The translations under genes and the position numbers were made by a program. A stretch of DNA of 64,000 nt from Paraburkholderia phenazinium. GTDB lineage: Bacteria; Pseudomonadota; Gammaproteobacteria; Burkholderiales; Burkholderiaceae. Of this stretch, positions 34,738-45,132 are shown piece after piece (position 1 is the stretch's first letter; every line of letters starts with the position of its first letter). The stretch covers positions 1,798,001-1,862,000 of the forward strand of contig NZ_FSRU01000002.1 of the NCBI RefSeq assembly GCF_900142845.1. The letters run 5' to 3'. The notes under the pieces were generated by a model. The model made no database searches, had not been told where the DNA came from, and was given only the letters and a program-made list of their open reading frames with translations.

Positions 34738-37173
34738 TTATCCGCGCAACCGTGCGCCATATACTCGAGCCAGACGATCCACCAGGGTTTGAATGGCCAG
34801 ATCGACCGTCTCGTCCTGAAGGGTCCCGCCAGTATCTTGCAAGGTCACACGGAACGCAAGGCTTTTCTCATGCGCTGCCAACCCACCGGAAGTGTTTGAT
34901 TTTGGACGGAATTCGTCGAAAAGCGCAACCCTTCTGACGGTCTTGCAGGCGTCTTCGGAAAGCGCCTTTTGCAGCTCGTCCAGCAATGCCTGAACCTCGA
35001 TTTTCTGATCGACGACCACCGCGATATCGCGGCGCACCGGCGGAAATTTCGATACTTCCGACGGTACCGGCAATGTACGCTGAATTAATGCATCCGCCTC
35101 GATTTCAAACAGAATCGGTGCATGCGGCAAATCATATTTTTGCATCCAGCGCGGATGCAATTCGCCAATCCAGCCCACAGCGCGGCCATTCAATTCAATA
35201 CGCGCGCTGCGTCCCGGATGCAGCGCGGGATGCTCCGCTTTCACAAAGCGCGCCACCGCCGGCGACAGCAAAGCTTCCAGATCGCCCTTGACGTCGAAGT
35301 AGTCGACGACGCGCGTCGCCGCACCCCATTGTTCTTCTTGCGCCGGGCCATAAGCGAGCGCGCCGAACAGCTTCGGCTGCGCGAAGCCTTCGACCTGCAG
35401 TTCCCCGGCCTTGATTGCGGCGTCGTGCAGGAACACGCGGCCCACTTCGAACACACGCACGCGATCCGCCGCGCGACGGCTCAGATTGGTACGCAGTACT
35501 TCGATCAGGCTGCCGAACAGCGTGGTGCGCATCACCGAAAGCTGGCTGGCGATCGGGTTCAGCAGACGCACCGGCGTGTCGTTGCCCGCGAAATCCTGCT
35601 CCCATTGCGCGTCGACGAAGCTGAAGTTCACCGTCTCCGCATAGTCGCGCGCGGCGAGCGCGTGACGGATATCGTGGAGGGTGCGCTGCGTTTCGTTGGT
35701 CGCACGCATCTCGCTCGTGGCGACCGGCGGACGCGCCGGAATCTTTTCGAAGCCGTAGATACGCGCAACTTCTTCGATCAGGTCTTCTTCGATTTCGATG
35801 TCGAAGCGGTACGACGGCGGCGTCACGGAGAACACTTCGCCATCCTGCGTGAACGTGAGACCGAGGCGCGTGAAGATCTGCGCGATCTCATCCGCACCGA
35901 TCTCGATGCCAATGATTCGGTTCGCACGCGCGACGCGCATTTTCACCGGCGCCCGTTGCGGTATGTTGACGATCTGGTCGTCCACCGGGCCGGCTTCGCC
36001 GCCGCAGATATCGAGGATCAGTTGCGTGATGCGTTCGATATGTTCAACGGTGGTCGCATAGTCGACCCCGCGCTCGAAGCGATGCCCTGCGTCCGTCGAG
36101 AAGTTGTATTTGCGCGAGCGGCCGCGAATGCTATCCGGCCACCAGAAGGCGGCTTCCAGATAGATGTGGGTGGTGTCGAGCGTCACGGCCGTGCTGTCGC
36201 CGCCCATGATGCCCGCGAGACTTTCGATATGCTGATCGTCCGCGATCACGCCCACCGTTTCGTCGAGCTCGACGGTATTGCCGTTCAGCAGCTTGAGCGT
36301 TTCACCCTTGCGGCCCCAGCGCACGTCCATGCTGCCGTGGATCTTGTCCAGGTCGAACACGTGCGACGGCCGGCCCAGTTCGAGCATCACGTAGTTCGAG
36401 ATGTCGACCAGCGCGGAAATGCTGCGCTGCCCCGAGCGCTCGAGACGCTCGACCATCCACTTCGGCGACTTCGCGCGTGCATTCACGCCACGAATCACGC
36501 GGCCCGAGAAACGGCCGCACAAATCCGGCGCCGAAATCTTCACCGGCAAGGTTTCGTTCAGCGTCACGGCGGCCGGCTTGATCTCGAGCGCATGCAAAGG
36601 TGCGCCGGTGATGGCCGACGTTTCGCGCGCCACGCCGAATACCGACAGGCAGTCGGCCTTGTTCGGCGTCAGCTTGATTTCGAAGACGGTGTCGTCGAGG
36701 TTGAGCGTCTCGCGGATGTCCTGGCCGATCGGCGTATCTTCCGGCAGGATCATCAGGCCGCTATGATCGTCCGAGAGCTTCAGTTCACGTGCCGAGCACA
36801 GCATGCCCTGGCTTTCCACGCCGCGCAGCTTCGAGAGCTTGATGGCGAACGGTGCGCCGCCCTCTTCGGACGGCGGCAGTTCTGCGCCCACCAGCGCGAC
36901 CGGCACCTTGATGCCCGGCGCGACATTCGGTGCACCGCAGACGATGTTGAGCGTCGCGCCCGTGCCGGCGTCGACCTGACACACGTTGAGCTTATCCGCG
37001 TCCGGGTGCTTGACGACCTCGAGAACCCGGCCGACAACGATCTTCCTGGTCGGCGGCGCAGCGGGCCGCAGGCCCTCGACTTCGAGTCCAGCCATCGTCA
37101 GCGCGTGCGACAGCTCGTCCGTCGTCATCTGCGGGTCGACAAAGCTTCTTAGCCAGGATTCCGGGAATTGCAT
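34738..37173 (-). CDS. pheT: Phenylalanyl-tRNA synthetase beta subunit
   Basis: An 811-residue protein beginning [20 protein letters not shown]. It has the N-terminal OB-fold tRNA-binding domain (residues 40-150, [20 protein letters not shown]), the B3/B4 editing domain, B5, the class II-like core and a C-terminal anticodon-binding (FDX-ACB) domain ([20 protein letters not shown]). It charges tRNA-Phe together with PheS. A 260-bp gap separates it from pheS, longer than usual; nothing coding was recognised in that gap. Confidence 0.95.
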   Translation of the reverse strand: MQFPESWLRSFVDPQMTTDELSHALTMAGLEVEGLRPAAPPTRKIVVGRVLEVVKHPDADKLNVCQVDAGTGATLNIVCGAPNVAPGIKVPVALVGAELPPSEEGGAPFAIKLSKLRGVESQGMLCSARELKLSDDHSGLMILPEDTPIGQDIRETLNLDDTVFEIKLTPNKADCLSVFGVARETSAITGAPLHALEIKPAAVTLNETLPVKISAPDLCGRFSGRVIRGVNARAKSPKWMVERLERSGQRSISALVDISNYVMLELGRPSHVFDLDKIHGSMDVRWGRKGETLKLLNGNTVELDETVGVIADDQHIESLAGIMGGDSTAVTLDTTHIYLEAAFWWPDSIRGRSRKYNFSTDAGHRFERGVDYATTVEHIERITQLILDICGGEAGPVDDQIVNIPQRAPVKMRVARANRIIGIEIGADEIAQIFTRLGLTFTQDGEVFSVTPPSYRFDIEIEEDLIEEVARIYGFEKIPARPPVATSEMRATNETQRTLHDIRHALAARDYAETVNFSFVDAQWEQDFAGNDTPVRLLNPIASQLSVMRTTLFGSLIEVLRTNLSRRAADRVRVFEVGRVFLHDAAIKAGELQVEGFAQPKLFGALAYGPAQEEQWGAATRVVDYFDVKGDLEALLSPAVARFVKAEHPALHPGRSARIELNGRAVGWIGELHPRWMQKYDLPHAPILFEIEADALIQRTLPVPSEVSKFPPVRRDIAVVVDQKIEVQALLDELQKALSEDACKTVRRVALFDEFRPKSNTSGGLAAHEKSLAFRVTLQDTGGTLQDETVDLAIQTLVDRLARVYGARLRG

Positions 37174-37433
37174 GGTTCTGTGTACGTTCTGATCAGGTTA
37201 GTCCACGTCCGGCGAGCCCCTGCTTGCGTTACCCGTTGCCTTGGATAACCAGGCGCCCTGCCGATGGCACTGCTTGCGGCGCGCATCTGCCTATGTTTCT
37301 GCATCCGGCAGTGTGCGCAGCCGCTCTCGTTACGCGTTGTTGCGTGCTGCTGCGACCCGTCTCGCCAGATTCCGCGCGGCGGCCTTTCGAGCTCGCCTTA
37401 GCGTCCTGGCCGGCCATCGCCCAGCTTGAAGCG

Positions 37434-38447
37434 TTAAGCGAATTGCCGCAGGAAGCGCAGGTCGTTTTCAAAGAACAGGCGCAGGTCCTGCACACCGTAG
37501 CGCAACATGGCCAGCCGCTCGAGGCCGCTGCCGAAGGCGAAACCGATGTACCGCTCCGGGTCGAGGCCCATGTTGCGGATCACCGTGGGGTGAACCTGGC
37601 CGGACCCCGAGATTTCGAGCCACTTGCCGGCGTTCTTGCCCGTTTCGAACAGCATGTCGATTTCGGCCGACGGTTCGGTAAACGGAAAGTACGACGGACG
37701 GAAGCGCACGAGGATGTCGTCGCGCTCGAAGAATTTTTTGAGGAAGTCGGTGTAGACGCCCTTCAGGTCGGCGAAGCTGATGTTCTCGTCGATCCACAGG
37801 CCTTCGACCTGATTGAACATCGGCGAGTGTGTCGCGTCGCTGTCCACGCGGTAGGTGCGGCCCGGCACGATCACCTTGATCGGCGGCGTGTTGGTGCGCG
37901 CGTAGCGTACCTGCATCGGGCTCGTGTGCGTGCGCAGCAGCAACTGACGGCCGTCGGCATCCTTGCCGTCGACGTAAAAGGTGTCCTGCATCGAACGCGC
38001 CGGATGGTTTTCCGGGCTGTTCAAGGCGGTGAAGTTGTACCAGTCGGTTTCGATTTCGGGGCCGTCGGCCACGTCGAACCCAATGGTACGGAAAATCTGT
38101 TCGACGCGTTCCCACGTGCGCATGACCGGATGCAGGCTGCCTGCTCCGATGCCGCGGCCGGGCAACGTGACGTCAATGGCTTCAGCGGCGAGGCGCTGGT
38201 TCAAGAGCGCGTCGGCAAGCGCCTGACGGCGGGCCGTCAAGGCGGCTTCCACCTGCTGCTTGACGACGTTGATCCGCGCGCCTTCGGTCTTGCGCGTCTC
38301 GGGATCGAGTTTGCCAAGGCCCTTCAACAGTTCGGTCAGCGCACCCGATTTGCCGAGAAAGCGGGCTTTCTCGTTCTCGAGGGTGGTGACGTCGTTGGCT
38401 TCCCCGAAGGCTTTTTGCGCGTCAGCGACAATCTGGTCCAGATCCAT
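37434..38447 (-). CDS. pheS: Phenylalanyl-tRNA synthetase alpha subunit
   Basis: A 337-residue class II synthetase catalytic subunit. It has an N-terminal coiled coil, motif 1-2 region [20 protein letters not shown] and [16 protein letters not shown]-like [11 protein letters not shown], and motif 3 [17 protein letters not shown]. The start at [10 protein letters not shown] follows the Burkholderia norm and has GGGA upstream. An intrinsic terminator with a competing hairpin lies about 60 nt before the start, suggesting attenuation between rplT and pheS. Confidence 0.94.
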   Translation of the reverse strand: MDLDQIVADAQKAFGEANDVTTLENEKARFLGKSGALTELLKGLGKLDPETRKTEGARINVVKQQVEAALTARRQALADALLNQRLAAEAIDVTLPGRGIGAGSLHPVMRTWERVEQIFRTIGFDVADGPEIETDWYNFTALNSPENHPARSMQDTFYVDGKDADGRQLLLRTHTSPMQVRYARTNTPPIKVIVPGRTYRVDSDATHSPMFNQVEGLWIDENISFADLKGVYTDFLKKFFERDDILVRFRPSYFPFTEPSAEIDMLFETGKNAGKWLEISGSGQVHPTVIRNMGLDPERYIGFAFGSGLERLAMLRYGVQDLRLFFENDLRFLRQFA

Positions 38448-38502
38448 TGATCCCATCTTTTCAACGTCAGTGTTCAATCGATGCAAAACTGGTTCGACCA
38501 AC

Positions 38503-38573
38503 AAAAAAGGGGCTCGGTGAGGAGCCCCGTTTTTGTTGCAGCGTCACCGAGACAACCGGATCTTCGCTGCAAC
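38503..38573 (-). promoter_or_regulatory. Attenuator-like leader of pheST
   Basis: On the minus strand a terminator (GGGGCTC-6 nt-GAGCCCC then TTTTTT; 38503-38528) precedes pheS. Upstream, CTCGGTGA (38544-38551) is complementary to TCACCGAG (38513-38520), which overlaps the terminator loop and 3' arm, so the two structures exclude each other. A further 9-bp stem, GTTGCAGCG/CGCTGCAAC (38535-38543 with 38565-38573), encloses that segment. No Phe-rich leader peptide was found, so the signal is unclear. Confidence 0.6.
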
Positions 38574-38604
38574 GAACCACGCAGTTTAATTGCCCAAAGC
38601 GCAA

Positions 38605-38964
38605 TCAGGCTGCAACGGCGGCTTTCACCTGCTGAACGATCGCAGCAAAAGCAGCCTTGTCGAACACAGCCATGTCGGCCAGCACCTTGCGGTCGAGTTC
38701 GATCGAAGCCTTCTTCAGGCCGTTGATGAACACGCTGTACGTCATGTCGTGCTGACGCACCGCCGCGTTGATACGCGTGATCCACAATGCACGGAACACA
38801 CGCTTCTTGTTGCGGCGATCGCGGTAGGCGTATTGGCCTGCGCGCATGACCGCCTGCTTGGCGATGCGATAGACGTTATTGCGACGGCCGCGGTAACCCT
38901 TGGCCAGCTTGATGATCTTCTTGTGACGGGCCCGTGCGGTAACCCCACGTTTGACTCTAGGCAT
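38605..38964 (-). CDS. rplT: 50S ribosomal protein L20
   Basis: A 119-residue basic protein beginning [20 protein letters not shown] with [17 protein letters not shown], the L20 signature. It binds 23S rRNA early in 50S assembly and, in other bacteria, represses its own infC-rpmI-rplT operon. It follows rpmI by 29 nt. Confidence 0.97.
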
Positions 38965-38993
38965 AATTAGCTCCTGTGAGTTTTAGTTAAGGG

Positions 38994-39191
38994 TTAAGCG
39001 AACGGCAGCATTGCGCGCACGGAGTTCATATCTGACTCATGAACTGACGTGGAACCGCGCAGATGGCGTTTGTTCTTGGTGGTCTTCTTGGTAAGAATGT
39101 GGCGCTTGAAGGCTTGACCGCGCTTGACGGTACCGCCCGGACGCACCACGAAGCGCTTCGCAGCACTCTTCTTGGTCTTCATCTTCGGCAT
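38994..39191 (-). CDS. rpmI: 50S ribosomal protein L35
   Basis: A 65-residue protein, [14 protein letters not shown]...[18 protein letters not shown], unmistakable L35. The start is the [11 protein letters not shown]et; longer in-frame readings extend into the 282-bp gap after infC. That gap contains palindromic arms CGGCCG-7 nt-CGGCCG near 39285-39303 and may hold the L20 operator by analogy with E. coli. Confidence 0.95.
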   Translation of the reverse strand: MPKMKTKKSAAKRFVVRPGGTVKRGQAFKRHILTKKTTKNKRHLRGSTSVHESDMNSVRAMLPFA

Positions 39192-39473
39192 GACAACTCC
39201 ATTATTAGATGGATATGGGTGTGCGGTCGGCCTGATGGCCATTACCCGCCCTTCGAAACCCACTCCACTTGGTATGCAGTCGGCCGTTGTTGCCGGCCGC
39301 CGCTTTTCAGAAACGGCGCCCACTTGCATAGGCGCTGTTCCGAAACCTGCTTGTCTTCGCCATGCACGCGCAAACACGCACACGGCGAACAACAACTCAA
39401 TCTTTTCAACACGACGGCGCGCGCCTCGCGGCGCGCTGCCACACAGCTTGCGCAGACAACCCGCGCGGGCTGC

Positions 39474-39998
39474 TTACTTCTTTTTCTTCGGAGCGAGCAC
39501 CATGATCATCTGGCGCCCTTCCATCTTCGGCATTTGCTCGACCTGACCGACTTCGTCCAGATCTGTGCGCAGGCGTTCCAGCATGCGCATACCGATTTCC
39601 TGGTGGGCCATTTCGCGGCCACGGAAACGCAACGTGATTTTCGTCTTGTCACCGTCGTCGAGGAAGCGGATGAGGTTGCGCAGCTTGACGTTGTAATCGC
39701 CGTCATCCGTGCCCGGCCGGAATTTGACTTCCTTGACCTGGACAATCTTCTGCTTGAGCTTGGCCTCGTGTTGCTTCTTCGCTTCCGAGTACTTGAACTT
39801 GCCGTAGTCCATCAAGCGGCAAACCGGCGGCACCGCCTGAGGGGCGATTTCGACCAGATCCACATCTTGCTGTTCCGACATGCGGAACGCATCAGCGAGC
39901 TTCACGATGCCGAGCGGTTCGTTCTCGACTCCGACCAGACGCACCTCGGGTGCAGTGATTTCACCGTTGATGCGGTGCGCAGACTTATCAGTAGCGAT
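39474..39998 (-). CDS. infC: Translation initiation factor IF-3 (ATC start)
   Basis: A 174-residue IF-3. The N-domain includes [20 protein letters not shown], and the C-domain has [20 protein letters not shown] and [15 protein letters not shown]. No ATG, GTG or TTG fits the N-terminus; the first codon of [11 protein letters not shown] is ATC at 39998-39996, with AGAGGA about 8 nt upstream. Non-standard AUU-type starts in infC allow IF-3 to limit its own translation. It lies between thrS and rpmI. Confidence 0.92.
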   Translation of the reverse strand: MATDKSAHRINGEITAPEVRLVGVENEPLGIVKLADAFRMSEQQDVDLVEIAPQAVPPVCRLMDYGKFKYSEAKKQHEAKLKQKIVQVKEVKFRPGTDDGDYNVKLRNLIRFLDDGDKTKITLRFRGREMAHQEIGMRMLERLRTDLDEVGQVEQMPKMEGRQMIMVLAPKKKK

Positions 39999-40047
39999 GT
40001 TACGTTTCCTCTAAAAATTAAAAAAACGAGCCGCGCTGCCAGGTGGT

Positions 40048-41955
40048 TTACCTGAACGACTGCACGTCCTGGCGCAGACGCTCAATGAAGGCGCTGAGGG
40101 GCATTACACCCAGATCAACACCGCCACGGGCACGCACGGCTACCGTTTGGGCATCACGCTCTTTATCGCCGACCACAAGGAGGTACGGCACCTTTTCCAG
40201 CGTGTGCTCCCGTATTTTATAGCTAATCTTCTCGTTGCGCAAATCGGCCTCTACTCTAACCCCTTGTTTTTGCAACGATTGGGCCAGAGACTGAGCATAT
40301 TCCGCCTGACTTTCCGCGATATTCATCACCACGACCTGCATCGGCGCCAGCCACGAGGGCATTGCACCAGCATGGTGCTCGATCAGAATGCCGAGGAAAC
40401 GCTCCATTGATCCGACGATTGCCCGGTGCAGCATGATCGGGCGGCGGCGACTGTTGTCTTCCGCGACGTATTCGGCGCCGAGGCGCTCCGGCAGCACCAT
40501 ATCGAGCTGGAGCGTCCCGCATTGCCACGAGCGGCCCAGCGCGTCCTTGATGTGGTACTCGACCTTCGGGCCGTAGAACGCGCCCTCGCCCGGCAGTTCT
40601 TCCCACGTCACACCGCAGGCCGTCAGCGCGTCGCGCAAGCCCTGTTCGGCGCGATCCCACGTTTCGTCCGTGCCCGCACGGGCGTCCGGGCGCAACGACA
40701 GCTTGATTTCGACGTTATCGAAGCCGAAGTCCTTGTACACGCTCATCGCCAGCGTGTTGAAGGCGATCGATTCGCTGATGAACTGGTCTTCGGTACAGAA
40801 AATATGCGCGTCGTCCTGCACGAAACCGCGCACGCGCATGAGGCCGTGCAGCGCGCCCGACGATTCGTTGCGGTGGCACGAACCGAACTCCGCATAACGC
40901 AGCGGCAGATCCCGGTACGAACGCAGGCCGTGATTGAAGACCTGTACGTGACCCGGGCAGTTCATCGGCTTGATCGCGTAATCGCGCTTTTCCGATTCCG
41001 TCGTGAACATGTTTTCACGGTAGTTCTGCCAGTGGCCCGACGCTTCCCACAGCGAGCGGTCCATGATCATCGGCGTCTTGATCTCGAGGTAGCCGGCATC
41101 ATTCACGCGGCGGCGCATGTACTGCTCGACCTGCTGCCACAGCGTCCAGCCACGCGGATGCCAGAACACCATACCCGGCGATTCGTCCTGCATATGGAAC
41201 AGGTCAAGTTGCTTGCCGAGCTTGCGGTGATCGCGCTTCTCCGCCTCCTCAAGCATGTGCAGATAGGCTTCCTGGTCTTCCTTCTTGGTCCAGGCCGTGC
41301 CGTAAATGCGCTGCAATTGTTCGTTCTTCGAATCACCGCGCCAGTAGGCGCCGGCAACCTTCATCAGCTTGAAGACCTTCAGCTTGCCGGTGGACGGCAC
41401 GTGCGGCCCGCGGCACAGATCCGTGAAGCCGCCATGCGAGTACAACTTGATGTCGTCCGCTGAAGGAATCGACTCGATGATCTCGGCCTTGTACTTTTCG
41501 CCGATGCTCTTGAAGTAGTCCACCGCTTCGGCACGCGACACCACGCGGCGCGAAACCGGCTCGTCTTTCTTCGCGAGTTCCTGCATGCGCTTTTCGATCT
41601 TCTCGAGATCTTCCGGCGTGAAGGGACGGTTGTACGCGAAGTCGTAGTAAAAGCCGTTGTCGATCACCGGGCCGATCGTCACCTGCGCTTCCGGGTACAG
41701 GTCTTTCACCGCGTACGCGAGCAAGTGCGCCGTGGAGTGGCGAATGATGTCGAGGCCGTCGGCGTCTTTCTCCGTCACGATCGCGAGCGACACATCGCGA
41801 TCGATCAGCGCGGACGTATCGACGAGTTCGCCGTCGATCTTGCCGCCGAGTGCGGCCTTCGCGAGGCCGGGGCCGATCGACGCGGCCACTTCGGCGACCG
41901 TGACCGGATGCTCGTACTGTCGAACAGAACCGTCAGGCAGACGTATCGAAACCAT
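40048..41955 (-). CDS. thrS: Threonyl-tRNA synthetase
   Basis: A 635-residue ThrRS with an N-terminal TGS domain ([20 protein letters not shown]), an editing domain ([16 protein letters not shown] with the HxxxH zinc-like motif, and [14 protein letters not shown]), a class II core ([23 protein letters not shown], motif 3 [14 protein letters not shown]) and a C-terminal anticodon-binding domain. The start was set at MVSIRLPDG, with GGAG 6 nt upstream. It is preceded by a Thr-rich leader and attenuator (42008-42130). Confidence 0.95.
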   Translation of the reverse strand: MVSIRLPDGSVRQYEHPVTVAEVAASIGPGLAKAALGGKIDGELVDTSALIDRDVSLAIVTEKDADGLDIIRHSTAHLLAYAVKDLYPEAQVTIGPVIDNGFYYDFAYNRPFTPEDLEKIEKRMQELAKKDEPVSRRVVSRAEAVDYFKSIGEKYKAEIIESIPSADDIKLYSHGGFTDLCRGPHVPSTGKLKVFKLMKVAGAYWRGDSKNEQLQRIYGTAWTKKEDQEAYLHMLEEAEKRDHRKLGKQLDLFHMQDESPGMVFWHPRGWTLWQQVEQYMRRRVNDAGYLEIKTPMIMDRSLWEASGHWQNYRENMFTTESEKRDYAIKPMNCPGHVQVFNHGLRSYRDLPLRYAEFGSCHRNESSGALHGLMRVRGFVQDDAHIFCTEDQFISESIAFNTLAMSVYKDFGFDNVEIKLSLRPDARAGTDETWDRAEQGLRDALTACGVTWEELPGEGAFYGPKVEYHIKDALGRSWQCGTLQLDMVLPERLGAEYVAEDNSRRRPIMLHRAIVGSMERFLGILIEHHAGAMPSWLAPMQVVVMNIAESQAEYAQSLAQSLQKQGVRVEADLRNEKISYKIREHTLEKVPYLLVVGDKERDAQTVAVRARGGVDLGVMPLSAFIERLRQDVQSFR

Positions 41956-42007
41956 TGCGTTCTCCGTGGTGCCGACCGGCGGCGGCACATACAACCATCA
42001 ATAAGCC

Positions 42008-42078
42008 AAAAAAAAAATGCGGCCCCACTTTCGAGGGGCCGCATTCACATTTCCTGCAAACTACATTGGCGAAAGTGG
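42008..42078 (-). promoter_or_regulatory. Transcription attenuator of thrS (terminator and antiterminator)
   Basis: The terminator on the minus strand is an 11-bp stem, AATGCGGCCCC/GGGGCCGCATT, with an 8-nt loop (42016-42045), running into T's. Upstream, CCACTTTCG (42070-42078) pairs perfectly with CGAAAGTGG (42025-42033), which spans the loop and 3' arm of the terminator. The two folds cannot coexist. The upstream arm starts 8 nt after the stop codon of a Thr-rich leader peptide, so a ribosome finishing the leader would cover it and allow termination. Confidence 0.72.
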
Positions 42079-42085
42079 TCCTCGA

Positions 42086-42130
42086 CTAGCGTCGCTCCGA
42101 AGTAGTTTCGGTCAACGTTCGCGGTGTCAT
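42086..42130 (-). CDS. thrS leader peptide (14 residues, five Thr)
   Basis: The frame reads MTPRTLTETTSERR and stop. Five of 14 residues are Thr, encoded by ACA, ACG, ACC, ACT and ACT. AAGG lies about 11 nt upstream of the ATG, a modest ribosome site. Its position immediately before the antiterminator arm fits ribosome-mediated attenuation: stalling for charged tRNA-Thr would free that arm and let thrS be transcribed. The peptide itself needs no function. Confidence 0.65.
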   Translation of the reverse strand: MTPRTLTETTSERR

Positions 42131-42205
42131 AACCGTATTCGCCTTTTGCGCCAAGGCGCTTACTGCAGCTTGCGAAACCCCGGCAAACCGGAATTTCTCT
42201 TTCGT

Positions 42206-42282
42206 TGGTAGGCTCGATTGGACTCGAACCAACGACCCCCACCATGTCAAGGTGGTGCTCTAACCAGCTGAGCTACGAGCCT
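42206..42282 (-). tRNA. tRNA-Val (anticodon GAC)
   Basis: A cloverleaf on the minus strand: AGGCTCG pairs with CGAGCCT; the anticodon stem CCACC/GGTGG encloses the loop TTGACAT (anticodon GAC); the T-loop is TTCGAGT; CCA is encoded. It lies between relA and the thrS leader, and the thrS transcript may start here or just downstream. Confidence 0.93.
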
Positions 42283-42388
42283 GAAGAAACGAGATTATAT
42301 GGAGCGCCACATCGCTTGGCAAGTACTTTTGTACACCGACACTGAAAATTCCCGCCGCGCTTTATCGGCACGCGGCCAACCGCAAACG

Positions 42389-44632
42389 TCACGTCTTGCG
42401 CCCTGCCCGCAGCACACCGGTGACCTCGCCGAGCAGCGCGCAGGCCCGCTGAATCTGCGCGGCACTCGACACCTCGACCGTGAACTGCATGAACGCCGCG
42501 TTACGACGCGTCTGAGTCTTCACGCCAATCACATTCATCTTCTCGCGCGCGAACACTTCGGAGATATCGCGCAGCAAACCCTGGCGATCCGTCGCGTCGA
42601 TCGTGAGGTCGACCGGATACACCGAGCGCCCGTTGCCGCTCATCACATCCGCGGACCACGCGGTTTCCAGCACGCGTTCCGGCGCGCGTTCGGCCATGCG
42701 CAGAAACGTCGGGCAATCGCTGCGGTGGATCGACATGCCCTTACCACGCGTGACGAAACCGCTGATGCCGTCGGGCGGCGCCGGCCGGCAGCAACGCGCG
42801 AGTTGCGTCAGCAAGGCATCGACGCCGACCACCAGCACGCCCGTCGACGCACCATGCGCGACACTCGAGCCGCTGCTGCGCTTCTCGAACTGCTCCGGCG
42901 CTTCGATGACAGGCTCGGGCGGCGGCGCATCCTGCAGCGCCTGCTCGACCTGCCGCAAGCTGAACTCTTCCTTGCCGACCACCGAGAACAGATCGTCGGT
43001 GGTCTTGAAGCCCAGCTTCGCCGCGAGCTGGTCCAGATTGACCGAGGTCTTGCCTTCGCGCTGCAGCGTCTTTTCGACCATCGCCCGGCCTGTGGCGATG
43101 TTCTCCTGCAGCTCGACCGCGTTGAACCACGCGCGCACCTTTTGGCGCGCACGCGGACTATGCAGATAACCGAGCTGCGGATTGAGCCAGTCGCGCGACG
43201 GCCCACCTTCCTTCACCGAGACGATTTCGACCGTCTGGCCGTTTTGCAACTGCGTGTTGAGCGGCACCATCGCGCCATCCACACGCGCGCCACGGCAACG
43301 GTGCCCCAGTTCGCTGTGCAGGTGATACGCGAAGTCCACCGGCGTTGCGCCCTGCGGCAACGGAATCACGCGCGCCTGCGGCGTAAGCACGTAGATGTGG
43401 TCGTCGTCGAAAGTGGCCTGACGCAATTGCTCCCATGGCTGCGCGGCACGCTTCTCACCGTGCTCGCCCTCGGACACCTCGTCCTTCCACGCGAGCAACT
43501 GACGCAACCAGGCAATCTTCTCGTCGTACTTCTCGCTCGCCGTGACCTGACCGCCGTAGCCGCGCGTGCCGGCTTCCTTGTAGCGCCAGTGGGCCGCCAC
43601 GCCATACTCGGCGAACTGGTGCATCTCCTGGGTACGGATCTGCACTTCGAAGGCGCGGCCGTCATCGCCGATCACGACCGTATGCAGCGACTTGTAGCCG
43701 TTCGGCTTGGGCCGCGAGATGTAGTCGTCGAACTCTTTCGGCACCGGCTGCCACAGGTTGTGCACGATGCCGAGCACCGTGTAGCAATCCTTGATGTCCG
43801 GCACGATCACGCGGAATGCGCGCACGTCGTAGAGCTCGGCGAAGTCGAGCTCCTTGCCGCGCATCTTGCGCCAGATGCTGTAAATGTGCTTCGGCCGCCC
43901 GCTGACTTCCGCGCGAATATTCGCGGCCGCGAGTTCCTGCTGCAGCCGCGCGATCGCCTGGGCCACATAGGTTTCGCGCTCGACGCGCTTCTCGTCGAGC
44001 AGCTTCGCGATGCGCTTGTACGTAGCCGGCTCTTCGAAGCGCAGCGCGAGATCTTCGAGCTCCCACTTCAGTTGCCAGATGCCGAGACGGTTCGCGAGCG
44101 GCGCGTAAATATCGAGCGTCTCGCGCGCCACGTCCGGTGAGGGCGTCAACTTCGCCGCCGCGTAATAACGCATGGATTGAAGCCGCGATGCGAGCCGGAT
44201 CAACACGACGCGGATGTCTTGCGCAAACGCCAGCAGCATCTTGCGCAGCGCTTCGACCTGCGCGCGACGCGCCGCCTGGGCATCGCGCCCGGCTTCGGGA
44301 ATCGCATTCTGCGCGGCCCGCAAACTGACGGTGCCAAGCCGCAGCAGCTTGCGCACGTCGCTGACGAGCTGTGCGACCTCTTCGCCGAAGTTGTCGGCAA
44401 TCACCTGCTCGGGGTCCTGCAGATGCGGCGTCAGCGCAAACAAGGCCGCCGCCAGCACCGCCGGCGGGTCGACATTGAGCGTGCGCATGATCGCCGCCGT
44501 CCCCGCCGCGTGATCCGCCAGCAATTCGCCCGACGACAGCCGCACGTCGCCCGCGTGCTCCCGCACGAACGCCATCGCCTCTTCGAAGGAAGGCAAGGGA
44601 ACGGGTGCGGTCGTAACGGTATCGGTATTCAT
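42389..44632 (-). CDS. relA: (p)ppGpp synthetase RelA
   Basis: A 747-residue RelA/SpoT-family enzyme. The N-terminal pseudo-hydrolase domain has lost the HD motif (AALFALTPHLQD where hydrolases have HDTVEDT-like residues). The synthetase domain has RPKHIYSIWRKM, DVRAFRVIVPDIKDCY and ISRPKPNGYKSLHTVV. TGS (VYVLTP.., PLPQGATPVDFAYHLHSELG) and a C-terminal ACT domain follow. It makes (p)ppGpp on starved ribosomes. The missing hydrolase residues point to RelA rather than bifunctional SpoT. Confidence 0.92.
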   Translation of the reverse strand: MNTDTVTTAPVPLPSFEEAMAFVREHAGDVRLSSGELLADHAAGTAAIMRTLNVDPPAVLAAALFALTPHLQDPEQVIADNFGEEVAQLVSDVRKLLRLGTVSLRAAQNAIPEAGRDAQAARRAQVEALRKMLLAFAQDIRVVLIRLASRLQSMRYYAAAKLTPSPDVARETLDIYAPLANRLGIWQLKWELEDLALRFEEPATYKRIAKLLDEKRVERETYVAQAIARLQQELAAANIRAEVSGRPKHIYSIWRKMRGKELDFAELYDVRAFRVIVPDIKDCYTVLGIVHNLWQPVPKEFDDYISRPKPNGYKSLHTVVIGDDGRAFEVQIRTQEMHQFAEYGVAAHWRYKEAGTRGYGGQVTASEKYDEKIAWLRQLLAWKDEVSEGEHGEKRAAQPWEQLRQATFDDDHIYVLTPQARVIPLPQGATPVDFAYHLHSELGHRCRGARVDGAMVPLNTQLQNGQTVEIVSVKEGGPSRDWLNPQLGYLHSPRARQKVRAWFNAVELQENIATGRAMVEKTLQREGKTSVNLDQLAAKLGFKTTDDLFSVVGKEEFSLRQVEQALQDAPPPEPVIEAPEQFEKRSSGSSVAHGASTGVLVVGVDALLTQLARCCRPAPPDGISGFVTRGKGMSIHRSDCPTFLRMAERAPERVLETAWSADVMSGNGRSVYPVDLTIDATDRQGLLRDISEVFAREKMNVIGVKTQTRRNAAFMQFTVEVSSAAQIQRACALLGEVTGVLRAGRKT

Positions 44633-44695
44633 GGTGCGACGGCCCGCCGGGCCAGACGGATCAACAGGGATTCAACTACGGATTCGATTGCGGAA

Positions 44696-45049
44696 TTAGC
44701 CGCGCTGCGCGGCCACGACCACCACTTCAACCAGACACTTCGGGTTCGCGAGCTTCGCTTCGACGGTGGCGCGCGGCGGCGTGTCGCCCTGCGCAACCCA
44801 CTCGTCCCACACGGCATTCATACCGGGGAAATGAATCATGTCGGCGATATAAATTTGCACCGACAACAGCAGCGACTTGTCGCTGTTCGCTTCAGCCAGC
44901 AGACGGTCGATGTGCCCGAGCACTTCACGCGTCTGGCCGGTGATGTCCTGATCTGCGTCCTCGGCGATCTGGCCGGCGAGATACACGGTGCCGTTGTGCA
45001 CAGCGATTTCGGAGAGCCGTTTGCCGACGTGGTGACGAATGACTGCCAT
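44696..45049 (-). CDS. RidA-family protein
   Basis: A 117-residue YjgF/YER057c/UK114-family protein with HNGTVYLAGQIAEDADQDITGQ, HFPGMNAVWDEWVAQGDTPP and the Arg in PPRATVEAKLANP. Members deaminate reactive enamine/imine intermediates. This one belongs to a RidA subfamily and is not necessarily RidA itself. It lies 63 bp upstream of relA on the same strand. Confidence 0.85.
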   Translation of the reverse strand: MAVIRHHVGKRLSEIAVHNGTVYLAGQIAEDADQDITGQTREVLGHIDRLLAEANSDKSLLLSVQIYIADMIHFPGMNAVWDEWVAQGDTPPRATVEAKLANPKCLVEVVVVAAQRG

Positions 45050-45132
45050 GACGATTCCTGGTGAGAGTTAAAGTTGTTCGGAGATTCGTTGCGCCTCGCA
45101 CCCCACTCAGGGACGCGCCGCACAACCCCATA

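Noticed and set aside
35122..37152. 676-codon open frame opposite pheT
   Set aside because: Shadow of pheT, with low-complexity Arg/His content and no domain.
42299..44140. 613-codon open frame opposite relA
   Set aside because: Shadow of relA for the same reasons; it also starts next to the tRNA-Val gene without a ribosome site.
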